Shown here piece by piece: positions 1-5,571 of a stretch of 6,331 nt of DNA; the stretch's first letter is position 1; every line of letters begins with the position of its first letter. The DNA comes from JBHIDJ01 sp046760105 (GTDB taxonomy: Bacteria; Pseudomonadota; Gammaproteobacteria; Acidiferrobacterales; SPGG2). Location of the stretch: NCBI GenBank assembly GCA_046760105.1, contig JBHIDJ010000167.1, forward strand, positions 1-6,331, written 5' to 3'. The notes below the pieces were generated by a model. It was given only the letters and a program-made list of their open reading frames with translations. It made no database searches and was not told the DNA's origin. The translations under genes were made by a program, and so were the position numbers.

Positions 1-86
1 GACCAGTTTCTACTTTGTGGCGTGCGCAGATGACGAAAGGTGATTAACTTACCCAGTTTGTTGCAGACAAGAAGGAAACCTAGGCC

Positions 87-407
87 ATGGTCGCTGTGAT
101 CTTCGAGGTCGAAATGAAACCGGGGCGGAGACAGGACTACTTCGACCTCGCCGCGAGTCTGAGACCGGAGCTCGAAAAGATCGACGGCTTCATTTCCGTC
201 GAACGATTCGAAAGCCTGGCCCACAAAGGTAAATACGTTTCGCTTTCATTTTGGCGCGATGAAGCCGCGGTTAAGGCTTGGAAGGCCCATGCCGAGCACA
301 AAGTCGCCCAGCAGCAAGGCAAGAACGAAATTTTCTCTGATTACCGCATCCGCGTTGCCGAGGTATTGCGCGACTACGGCATGCAAAGCGATCGGGCTTC
401 GTTATGA
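87..407 (+). CDS. Antibiotic biosynthesis monooxygenase (ABM) domain protein, small dimeric ferredoxin-like fold
   Basis: A 106-residue protein spanning one ABM domain almost end to end. It starts with a hydrophobic strand (VAVIFEVEMKPG, residues 2-13), then a helix, a central 'GFISVERFES' strand (34-43), 'YVSLSFWRDEAAVKAW' (50-65) and His68/His71. This strand-helix-strand pattern with 'SFW..E.A..AW..H.EH' is typical of the family, whose members are small dimers acting as cofactor-free oxygenases, heme-degrading enzymes or non-catalytic binders. The Asn near residue 7 used by IsdG-type heme oxygenases is Glu7 here, so heme degradation is not supported. The start is backed by AAGGA at 72-76, 10 nt before the ATG. 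There is no signal peptide, so it should be cytoplasmic. It lies 96 bp before the amidohydrolase gene on the same strand. Family is confident; substrate is unknown. Confidence 0.85.
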   Translation: MVAVIFEVEMKPGRRQDYFDLAASLRPELEKIDGFISVERFESLAHKGKYVSLSFWRDEAAVKAWKAHAEHKVAQQQGKNEIFSDYRIRVAEVLRDYGMQSDRASL

Positions 408-408
408 A

Positions 409-438
409 CACGCACGTTCGGCGGCCAACCGGTGCGTG
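409..438. repeat. Inverted repeat / hairpin between the ABM and GGT-family genes
   Basis: Two bases after the stop codon of the ABM gene, CACGCAC (409-415) is exactly complementary to GTGCGTG (432-438). The 16-nt interval can fold further (GTT 416-418 with AAC 427-429, and GG 420-421 with CC 425-426). No T-run follows, so it is not a standard intrinsic terminator. It could be an mRNA 3'-end stabiliser, an attenuating structure, or chance in GC-rich DNA. It falls outside the preferred coding start of the next gene (504). Confidence 0.45.
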
Positions 439-503
439 CGAGTATTACCTCGTCATCCACGCGAGCCGCAATTAAATACGACTCCCATTCTGGGGATAGA
501 AGA

Positions 504-2096
504 ATGTTACAAACGGTGAAAGCGGTGCGAGGGATGGTATCGGCCTCGCACCACCTCGCTGCCCAGGCAGGATTGGAGGTCTTGCGTGAAAACGGTAACG
601 CCATCGAGGCCATGGTGGCGGCAGCGGCAACCATCTCGGTGGTCTATCCGCACATGAATAGCCTCGGCGGCGACGGCTTTTGGCTGATCAGCGAACCGGG
701 CCGGCGTCCCCCGCGCGCCATCAGCGCGATCGGCGCGGCCGGCGCCGCGGTGGATGAGACGCTATACCGAGGCCGCGGCTTAGATGCCGTACCATCGCGG
801 GGCGCGCTCGCCGCTAATACGGTCGCCGGCACCGTTTCCGGCTGGTCGGCGGCACTGGAGATCAGTGCACAATGGGGTGGGAAGTTCTCGCTGTCGCGTC
901 TGCTCGAAGAGCCCATTTACTATGCGAAGGCGGGATTCCCGGTTAGTGAGAGCCAGCATCGTTTTACCCGGGACAAACGAGGCGAGCTCGCAGACGTGCC
1001 GGGCTGGTCGGATACGTTTCTGATGGATGGCGAAGCGCCCACACCGGGAACGCTGTTTAAGCAACCGGCGCTGGCGGAGACGCTGGAACGGTTGGTCGCG
1101 GCCGGACTCGATGACTTCTACCGCGGCGAGCTCGCGCGACGGATCGCCGCCGATCTCAGCCGCGTCGGCAGCCCGGTAACTGCGGATGACCTTGCCCACC
1201 AATGTGTGGCGGCGACCGATCCCCTTTCGGTGTCACTTCGCTGCGCGACCGTATACAACGTCATGCCGCCTTCCCAGGGACTTGCTTCACTGATGATACT
1301 CGCACTATTCGACCGGCTCGGGTGCGAGCACGCGAACGGGTTCGATCACGTGCACGGTCTCGTGGAGGCGACGAAACGCGCGATCCTCATCCGCAACGAG
1401 CATGTTACAGACCCCGCGTATATGACCGTGGATCCACGTGAGCTGTTGAGCAACGCGACAATGGCCGAATTGGCCGACAAGATCGATGCGGCCAAGGCCA
1501 TGCCCTGGCCATTGCAGGGTGCGCCGGGCGATACGGTTTGGCTCGGAGCTGTTGACAGCGAAGGTCGGGCGGTAAGCTTCATTCACAGCATCTACTGGGA
1601 GTTCGGCTCCGGTATCAACCTGCGCGATACCGGTATCCAGTGGCAAAACCGTGGGAGTAGCTTCTCGCTTAATAAAGAGGATCGGAACTATATTTGTCCT
1701 GGGCGCCTGCCGTTCCATACCAATAATCCAGCCCTCGCCCTTTTTGACGATGACCGCGTGATGGTGTACGGCACGATGGGCGGTGAGGGTCAGCCGCAAA
1801 CCCAGGCGGCGGTGTTCACGCGCTACGCGCTCTACGGCCAGGGATTGCAACGGGCCATTACCGCACCGCGCTGGGTGCTCAGCCGCACCTGGGGCGCGCC
1901 GAGGACGGATCTTAGATTGGAGGCGCGCTTCTCTGACGATGTTATCGAGGCGCTGCGTGCCGCCGGGCATGAGGTCTCCGTGGTGGGCGCGTTCGACGAC
2001 GTGATGGGGCACGCGGGCGCCATTGTGCTGCATCCGTCGGGGGTGATGGAAGGTGCGACCGACCCACGAAGCGATGGCGCCGTCGCCGCCTTCTAG
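504..2096 (+). CDS. Gamma-glutamyltransferase-family Ntn-hydrolase, oxamate amidohydrolase (HpxW)-like
   Basis: A 530-residue member of the GGT family, which are N-terminal-nucleophile hydrolases that self-cleave to expose a catalytic Thr. The N-terminal signature 'MVSASHHLAAQAGLEVLREN' followed by 'GNAIEAMVAAAA' (residues 11-42) is intact. The predicted cleavage and nucleophile site is Gly342-Asp343-Thr344, in 'GDTVWLGAVDSEGRAVSF'; 'FGSGINLRDTGIQWQNR' follows (367-383) and the oxyanion-type glycines lie in 'GTMGGEGQPQTQ' (423-434). Cleavage would give subunits of about 343 and 187 residues. The classical TTHYS motif is TVWLG here, and the Arg-rich motif that grips the gamma-glutamyl carboxylate is not recognisable. 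Both suggest an amide substrate other than glutathione, as in HpxW, which converts oxamate to oxalate. No signal peptide is present, unlike periplasmic GGT. I chose ATG 504 because GGGGA at 492-496 precedes it by 7 nt and family homology begins there; in-frame GTG 432 would add a non-family leader. Family confident, substrate inferred. Confidence 0.88.
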   Translation: MLQTVKAVRGMVSASHHLAAQAGLEVLRENGNAIEAMVAAAATISVVYPHMNSLGGDGFWLISEPGRRPPRAISAIGAAGAAVDETLYRGRGLDAVPSRGALAANTVAGTVSGWSAALEISAQWGGKFSLSRLLEEPIYYAKAGFPVSESQHRFTRDKRGELADVPGWSDTFLMDGEAPTPGTLFKQPALAETLERLVAAGLDDFYRGELARRIAADLSRVGSPVTADDLAHQCVAATDPLSVSLRCATVYNVMPPSQGLASLMILALFDRLGCEHANGFDHVHGLVEATKRAILIRNEHVTDPAYMTVDPRELLSNATMAELADKIDAAKAMPWPLQGAPGDTVWLGAVDSEGRAVSFIHSIYWEFGSGINLRDTGIQWQNRGSSFSLNKEDRNYICPGRLPFHTNNPALALFDDDRVMVYGTMGGEGQPQTQAAVFTRYALYGQGLQRAITAPRWVLSRTWGAPRTDLRLEARFSDDVIEALRAAGHEVSVVGAFDDVMGHAGAIVLHPSGVMEGATDPRSDGAVAAF

Positions 2097-2206
2097 GTCA
2101 AGGGCCGCCTAGACGTTCTGCGCACCTGGGTCTAACGCGATTTCAGGTTGTGGTCCGGGATCCGTCTGTGGGAGTCTACCGCCGCGAACCAAATGAGGAA
2201 CAACAC

Positions 2207-2722
2207 ATGAACCGCGAGGAACTCCAGGAGCTACAGGCGCCGCTTAAGGCCCATTATCGAGAAGACCCGGTAGCCGCCATGATTACCTTGGAGGCGCAAG
2301 GGACCCTGGGCGAGGAAGCCGTCAGCTGTTCCGTCGAAACAGGTCAGGCCCTTGTCGAGGCCGGACTGCATCCGGCAACCGGTGGCGACGGATCGCTAGC
2401 GTGCTCGGGTGACATGTTGCTGCAAGCCCTCGTGGCATGTGCGGGTGTCACCCTTAAGGCGGTGGCGACGGCACTGGACATTTCCGTTCGGGGCGGCAAC
2501 GTGCGCGCCGAAGGTGATCTGGACTTTCGGGGTACACTGGGTGTCGACAAGGAGACATCCGTGGGCTTCAAGGACATCCGCCTTTGCTTTGACCTCGACA
2601 CAGATGCAACCTCGGAACAGCTCGACTCGCTGTTTAAGCTAACAGAGCGATATTGTGTGATTTATCAAACCCTGCGGAATGCCGCGGAAGTTGACTTCAA
2701 CAGTCGTCCGAGTGGGGAGTAA
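2207..2722 (+). CDS. OsmC/Ohr-family protein (thiol peroxidase-like)
   Basis: A 171-residue OsmC-family protein. Characterised family members reduce organic hydroperoxides through two Cys residues in the cytoplasm. Both key positions are visible: Cys78 in 'SGDMLLQALVACAGVTLKAVA' (67-87, quoted region interrupted by no gap) and Cys150 in 'LTERYCVIYQTL', matching the usual 'AAC...L' and 'aerxCpv...L' motifs. Between them is the beta-rich stretch 'VRAEGDLDFRG' (99-109). Extra cysteines occur at 41, 66 and 127. The start ATG 2207 has GAGGAA at 2195-2200, 6 nt upstream; an in-frame GTG at 2150 would add 19 residues without a good ribosome binding site. The stop codon lies 11 bp before the methionine synthase gene, so the two are very probably one operon. 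The N-terminal ~35 residues are longer than in minimal OsmC proteins. Peroxidase activity is inferred from the family; the physiological substrate is unknown. Confidence 0.87.
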   Translation: MNREELQELQAPLKAHYREDPVAAMITLEAQGTLGEEAVSCSVETGQALVEAGLHPATGGDGSLACSGDMLLQALVACAGVTLKAVATALDISVRGGNVRAEGDLDFRGTLGVDKETSVGFKDIRLCFDLDTDATSEQLDSLFKLTERYCVIYQTLRNAAEVDFNSRPSGE

Positions 2723-2725
2723 GGA
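2721..2725 (+). promoter_or_regulatory. Ribosome binding site supporting a GTG start of the methionine synthase gene
   Basis: AAGGA overlaps the TAA stop of the OsmC gene (2720-2722) and lies 8 nt before GTG 2734. That spacing fits GTG 2734 better than ATG 2740 (14 nt) or ATG 2758 (32 nt). The overlap of stop codon and ribosome binding site suggests translational coupling. Confidence 0.6.
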
Positions 2726-2733
2726 TCTGCGGC

Positions 2734-3783
2734 GTGCCGATGCATGGCAAACACATCATGCTACCGACTACGATCGCGGGAAGCTTGCCTAAACCCGCAT
2801 GGCTGGCTGAACCGGAAAGACTCTGGGCGCCGTGGCGGTTGTCCGGTGAGGCGCTTGAGAAGGCCCAACGTGATGCGGCGCTTGTCGTGCTGAAGGAACA
2901 GGAGGTAGCGGGTATCGATATTGTCAGCAATGGCGAGCAGTTCCGACAGCATTTCGTGCATGGGTTTCTTGAGCATATCGAAGGTGTCGATTTCGCGAAG
3001 CGGAAACGCATCGGCATCCGCGACAATCGCTATGAGGCGGACTGCCCCACGGTAGTTGGACCGATCGCGCGCCCACAACCGGTGCATGCCGACGAGGTGC
3101 GGTTTACCCGGGCGCACACGAAGAAGAAGCTGAAGTTCACCATCCCCGGCCCCATGACCATCGTGGATACCCTTGCTGACGATTATTATGGGGACCGGTC
3201 GCGTCTGGCTATGGAGTTCGCGCGCCTGATAAACGAGGAGGCACAGGAATTGGAGGCAATCGGGGTCGACGTCATTCAACTCGATGAGCCTGCGTTCAAC
3301 GTCTATCTGGACGAAGTGGAGGACTGGGGGATAGAAGCCTTGCATCGTGCTATCGAGGGCGTTCGCTGCAAGACTGCTGTGCATATCTGCTATGGCTACG
3401 GCATCAAGGAGAACATCGAGTGGAAAGAGACTCTCGGGGAAGAATGGCGGCAGTACGAGCGAACCTTCCCGCTTCTTGCCAAGAGCCGAATCGATCAGGT
3501 CTCCCTCGAGTGTGCAGGCTCCAGGGTCCCGATCCCACTGTTGGAGCTGCTCCAGGGCAAAGACATTATGGTGGGCGTGATCGATGTCGCCACGCCTCGA
3601 ATCGAGTCACCCGACGAAGTGGCGGCGACCATCCGCAACGCCATGGCCTACGTGCCAGTCGATCGCATTATTGCTTGCACGAATTGCGGTATGGTGCCGC
3701 TTTCGCGTGTCGTCGCCCGCGGCAAGCTGCACGCGCTGGCCGATGGCGCAGCGCTGGTACGCAAAGAGCTCGAAGAGACTTGA
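2734..3783 (+). CDS. mesD: Core (folate-domain-lacking) methionine synthase, MesD-like; MetE C-terminal domain family
   Basis: A 349-residue zinc methyltransferase equivalent to only the C-terminal catalytic barrel of MetE (full MetE is about 750 residues). Family residues are in order: 'AGSLPKP' (15-21), 'SNGEQFRQHF' (65-74), 'IPGPMT' (137-142), 'QLDEPAF' (182-188, homocysteine-binding Asp184), and the zinc ligands His217-x-Cys219 ('VHICYGYG'), Glu259 ('SLEC') and Cys318 ('CTNCGM'). The expected reaction is methyl transfer to homocysteine, giving methionine. Four 'core' families (MesA-D) are known, and MesD is the one of aerobic bacteria; from memory, the 'TAVHICYGYGIK' and 'ACTNCG' regions fit MesD best. 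MesD is reported to need neither methyl-folate nor cobalamin, but oxygen and the DUF1852 protein MesX. No DUF1852 gene lies in this window. GTG 2734 is preferred from its ribosome binding site; ATG 2740 and 2758 are alternatives. The related epoxyalkane:coenzyme M transferase is less likely. Superfamily is certain, the MesD assignment probable. Confidence 0.85.
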   Translation: MPMHGKHIMLPTTIAGSLPKPAWLAEPERLWAPWRLSGEALEKAQRDAALVVLKEQEVAGIDIVSNGEQFRQHFVHGFLEHIEGVDFAKRKRIGIRDNRYEADCPTVVGPIARPQPVHADEVRFTRAHTKKKLKFTIPGPMTIVDTLADDYYGDRSRLAMEFARLINEEAQELEAIGVDVIQLDEPAFNVYLDEVEDWGIEALHRAIEGVRCKTAVHICYGYGIKENIEWKETLGEEWRQYERTFPLLAKSRIDQVSLECAGSRVPIPLLELLQGKDIMVGVIDVATPRIESPDEVAATIRNAMAYVPVDRIIACTNCGMVPLSRVVARGKLHALADGAALVRKELEET

Positions 3784-3852
3784 AGGCCCAGCGGATCGCG
3801 TTTGAGCCGCCCATGTCGATCTGGGAACCCGTTGAGGCACCAGGGGTTTAGG

Positions 3853-3875
3853 CGGTGAACATTCTCCGTTTTTTT
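3853..3875 (+). terminator. Weak terminator-like palindrome with T7 tract
   Basis: The imperfect palindrome CGGTGAACATTCTCCG (3853-3868), with one T/T mismatch, is followed directly by seven T residues (3869-3875). The stem is short and the loop tight (4 nt), so termination would be partial at best. The palindrome could equally be an operator for the downstream redoxin gene. It sits in the largest gap of the window (3784-3920), between the methionine synthase and the redoxin. Confidence 0.3.
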
Positions 3876-3907
3876 CAACTCTGCAAACATTAACAACCCT
3901 CGCTTTT

Positions 3908-3914
3908 GAAGGAG
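3908..3914 (+). promoter_or_regulatory. Strong ribosome binding site deciding the redoxin start
   Basis: GAAGGAG lies 6 nt before ATG 3921. It rules out the upstream in-frame ATG at 3906, which would place the ribosome binding site inside the coding region. Confidence 0.8.
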
Positions 3915-3920
3915 AAAAAC

Positions 3921-4451
3921 ATGTCCACATTAAAACCCCGAACAAAAACGCCAGGATTGGAAGTCAACACGCTCGATGACGGTAAATGGCGCTTGTCGGA
4001 CCAGAAGCCGGAGAACTTCACCATGATCGTCGCCTATCGCGGGTACCATTGCCCGGTATGTAGACCCTATATCGCCGGGCTGGACCGTATGCTCGATGAG
4101 TTTGCCAAACGCGGCGTAGAGGTGATCGCGCTCAGCACGGACACGCAGGAACGCGCGCGACAGACGAAGGACGATTGGAAGCTCAAAAATGTTCGTATCG
4201 GCTACGGCATAAGTATTGACAAGGCGCGCGAATGGAGTCTTTACATTTCCACCAGCAGGGGCAAGACATCCGCGGGTATCGTCGAGCCTGATCTCTTTAA
4301 CGAGCCGGGGCTGTTTCTGGTGAGGCCCGATCAGACGTTATATGCGTCTTATATCTCCACGATGCCGTTCGCGCGCCCCCATTTCGACGAGATACTGCGA
4401 GCACTCGACCGCATCATCGAGACTGATTACCCGGCGCGCGGCGAGGCATGA
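3921..4451 (+). CDS. AhpC/TSA-family redoxin (peroxiredoxin-like, CPVC motif)
   Basis: A 176-residue thioredoxin-fold protein of the AhpC/TSA/redoxin type. The N-terminal substrate-strand region 'GLEVNTLDDGKWRLSD' (12-27) leads into 'FTMIVAYRGYHCPVCRPYI' (33-51), which holds Cys44 and Cys47 as a CxxC pair. Then come 'RGVEVIALSTDTQERARQT' (redoxin beta-alpha unit) and the C-terminal 'EPGLFLVRPDQTLYASYIS', where the cis-Pro-type strand is expected. Classical peroxiredoxins have PxxxT/SxxC, in which the first CxxC position is Thr or Ser; here that position is Cys44 itself and the expected Pro is absent, so the chemistry may be thioredoxin-like disulfide exchange instead of, or as well as, peroxide reduction. 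No signal peptide is visible, so it is probably cytoplasmic. It lies downstream of the methionine synthase with a 137-bp gap, and its TGA overlaps a small ATG frame. Family confident, reaction uncertain. Confidence 0.87.
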   Translation: MSTLKPRTKTPGLEVNTLDDGKWRLSDQKPENFTMIVAYRGYHCPVCRPYIAGLDRMLDEFAKRGVEVIALSTDTQERARQTKDDWKLKNVRIGYGISIDKAREWSLYISTSRGKTSAGIVEPDLFNEPGLFLVRPDQTLYASYISTMPFARPHFDEILRALDRIIETDYPARGEA

Positions 4452-4522
4452 GTGTAGCGGCTGCGTGCATTAGCGTCGTACTTGTCCCCACGACGACTGG
4501 TGAAGTTTCTAAAGGCGAATAA
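4448..4522 (+). other. Short 24-codon frame overlapping the redoxin stop (ATGA)
   Basis: ATG at 4448-4450 overlaps the redoxin TGA (4449-4451) in the ATGA arrangement typical of translational coupling, and the frame runs to TAA at 4520-4522. It overlaps the first codons of the exporter gene in another frame. It resembles no family I know. It could be a coupling or leader peptide, or the true exporter start disconnected by a frameshift. It could also be chance. Confidence 0.25.
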
Positions 4523-5447
4523 CAAGACGGGCGTCAGCGCAGAGCAGACATTAAAGGTTCTGCCTTACGTGCTATTGATCATCGCGCCTTTGACGTGGGC
4601 AGGTAATTTTGTTGTTGGGCGCTTTATCCACGAGCAGATACCTCCGGTAAGCCTCAACTTGTGGCGCTGGCTTGTGGCGCTGGTCGTCTTGCTGCCATTT
4701 ACGCTGCCGACGTTGCTGGCGCAGCGCGCACTCATTATTCAGCACTGGCGATTGTTTGCGTTGCTCGGCGCTAGCGGCGTAGCGTTGTTTCATTCCTTCG
4801 TCTACCAGGCGTTGCATTTCACCGAGGCGATCAACGCGGCGCTATTTCTGTCGACAACACCGGCGGTGATTGTCATCCTTTCCTGGCTCATATCGCGTGA
4901 GCCGGTCACATCCCGCCAGACCTTGGGTATTACTGTCTCCCTTGTCGGAGCTGTAATCATTATTGTGCGCGGTGACCTAGGCCTGTTGTTGCACCTGCAA
5001 TTCAACCAGGGTGACCTCTGGATGCTGGTGGCGGTGCCGAACTGGGCGCTGTACTCGGTTTTGCTCAGGCGCCTTCCACCAGGGTTTCACCCGATGGCTT
5101 TCCTGACCGCCACCGTGTCATTCGGGCTGATCCTGTTGACGCCGGCGTATCTGTGGGAATTGGCCCGGGTTGGTACGTTCCACGTGAATGGAGTAACCAT
5201 AGGTAGTGTGCTTTACATTGGGCTGTTCGCTTCAGTGATCGCGTATATCTGCTGGAATCGCGGGGTCGCCTTAGTCGGTGCCAACCGTGCCGGGTTATTC
5301 CTACACTTGATACCCGTTTTCAGCGCCTTCCTCGCGGTCGCGATCCTCGGAGAGTCTGTGCGCGTTTTTCATCTGGTGGGTATTACTTTCGTCTTTACGG
5401 GTATCTATCTCACGAACACGCCGCGACCCCGCAAGGAGGAAGAATGA
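4482..5447 (+). CDS. EamA/DMT-superfamily transporter (10-TM metabolite exporter)
   Basis: Up to 321 residues, with two EamA repeats (about 27-162 and 177-312) and ten hydrophobic segments, roughly 27-47, 60-80, 90-110, 117-137, 147-163, 178-195, 205-226, 238-258, 268-289 and 296-312. Family hallmarks are 'APLTWAGNFVVGR' in TM1, 'LNLWRWLVALVVL' in TM2, 'EAINAALFLSTTPAVIVIL' in TM4 and 'ILGESV' near the end of the second repeat. The protein belongs in the inner membrane; relatives export amino acids and other small metabolites, but the substrate cannot be read from sequence. The C-terminal tail is charged (RPRKEEE). The start is unclear: no in-frame ATG precedes TM1, and the candidates TTG 4482, GTG 4500 and GTG 4569 lack a strong ribosome binding site (AAAGG at 4553-4557 is 11 nt before GTG 4569, and that start would keep all ten helices). 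The frame is open back to 4458. It lies 30 bp after the redoxin. Confidence 0.88.
   Translation: MSPRRLVKFLKANNKTGVSAEQTLKVLPYVLLIIAPLTWAGNFVVGRFIHEQIPPVSLNLWRWLVALVVLLPFTLPTLLAQRALIIQHWRLFALLGASGVALFHSFVYQALHFTEAINAALFLSTTPAVIVILSWLISREPVTSRQTLGITVSLVGAVIIIVRGDLGLLLHLQFNQGDLWMLVAVPNWALYSVLLRRLPPGFHPMAFLTATVSFGLILLTPAYLWELARVGTFHVNGVTIGSVLYIGLFASVIAYICWNRGVALVGANRAGLFLHLIPVFSAFLAVAILGESVRVFHLVGITFVFTGIYLTNTPRPRKEEE
5433..5439 (+). promoter_or_regulatory. Perfect Shine-Dalgarno sequence at the exporter 3' end
   Basis: AAGGAGG lies inside the last codons of the exporter gene, 4 nt before ATG 5444. It is the strongest ribosome binding site in the window, yet it serves a frame of only 15 codons. 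The sequence also encodes the exporter's Arg-Lys-Glu-Glu tail, so coincidence is possible. Confidence 0.45.
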
Positions 5448-5491
5448 CCACGCGTCCGTTGTATCGGTCGGACTCAACGCTTACCATTTGA
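5444..5491 (+). other. 15-codon frame coupled to the exporter stop (possible leader peptide or gene remnant)
   Basis: ATG 5444 overlaps the exporter stop TGA (5445-5447) as ATGA and encodes MTTRPLYRSDSTLTI before TGA at 5489-5491. The arrangement (perfect AAGGAGG, 4-nt spacing, ATGA overlap) is what one expects for the start of a real downstream operon gene, but the frame closes after 15 codons. It may be the remnant of a lost gene, a coupling or leader peptide for the dehydrogenase at 5572, or chance. No homology is recognised. Confidence 0.3.
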
Positions 5492-5559
5492 CAGCGTAGA
5501 CGGAATCGCACTGTCCTTAACGTTGCACAACAAAAGAGCTTTCGCGTCTATCCGCTTTC

Positions 5560-5563
5560 GGAG
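5560..5563 (+). promoter_or_regulatory. Ribosome binding site choosing between two ATGs of the dehydrogenase
   Basis: GGAG lies 8 nt before ATG 5572 but only 2 nt before in-frame ATG 5566. Spacing therefore favours 5572 as the start and drops two residues (Met-Ser) from the longer frame. Confidence 0.6.
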
Positions 5564-5571
5564 ATATGTCG

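Noticed and set aside
1..47. Possible 3' tail of an upstream gene (frame 2 stops at 41-43; frame 1 at 31-33; frame 3 at 45-47)
   Set aside because: All three plus frames close within the first 47 bases. With at most 14 codons visible, no product or frame can be supported.
1305..2033. Long open frame (242 codons) on the minus strand within the GGT-family gene
   Set aside because: It is antisense to a well-supported family protein, and its translation is rich in Arg, His and Pro with no recognisable domain. High GC explains the open frame.
2109..2135. TAGAC/GTCTA inverted repeat in the 110-bp gap after the GGT-family gene
   Set aside because: The stem is only 5 bp with a 15-nt loop and no T-tract, which is within chance expectation.
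2150..2206. GTG 2150 as an earlier start for the OsmC gene
   Set aside because: The added residues do not look like OsmC sequence, and the GAGGAA ribosome binding site at 2195-2200 clearly serves ATG 2207.
2761..3384. 207-codon open frame on the minus strand within the methionine synthase gene
   Set aside because: The plus-strand frame carries all catalytic motifs; the antisense translation shows no family features or convincing start.
2734..3783. Epoxyalkane:coenzyme M transferase as an alternative identity of the methionine synthase-like gene
   Set aside because: The same superfamily and HxC...C zinc motif make it conceivable. However, there are no alkene monooxygenase, CoM biosynthesis or CoM-linked dehydrogenase genes nearby, and the motifs fit MesD better from memory.
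3420..3851. 143-codon plus-strand frame overlapping the 3' end of the methionine synthase
   Set aside because: It is a shadow frame with a composition typical of out-of-frame GC-rich DNA, and it overlaps the zinc-ligand region of the real gene.
5488..5517. Perfect TTGACA (5488-5493) as a possible -35 box for the dehydrogenase gene
   Set aside because: The best -10 candidate at acceptable spacing (TGTCCT, 5512-5517) matches the consensus at only three of six positions, so the promoter is not supported by sequence alone.
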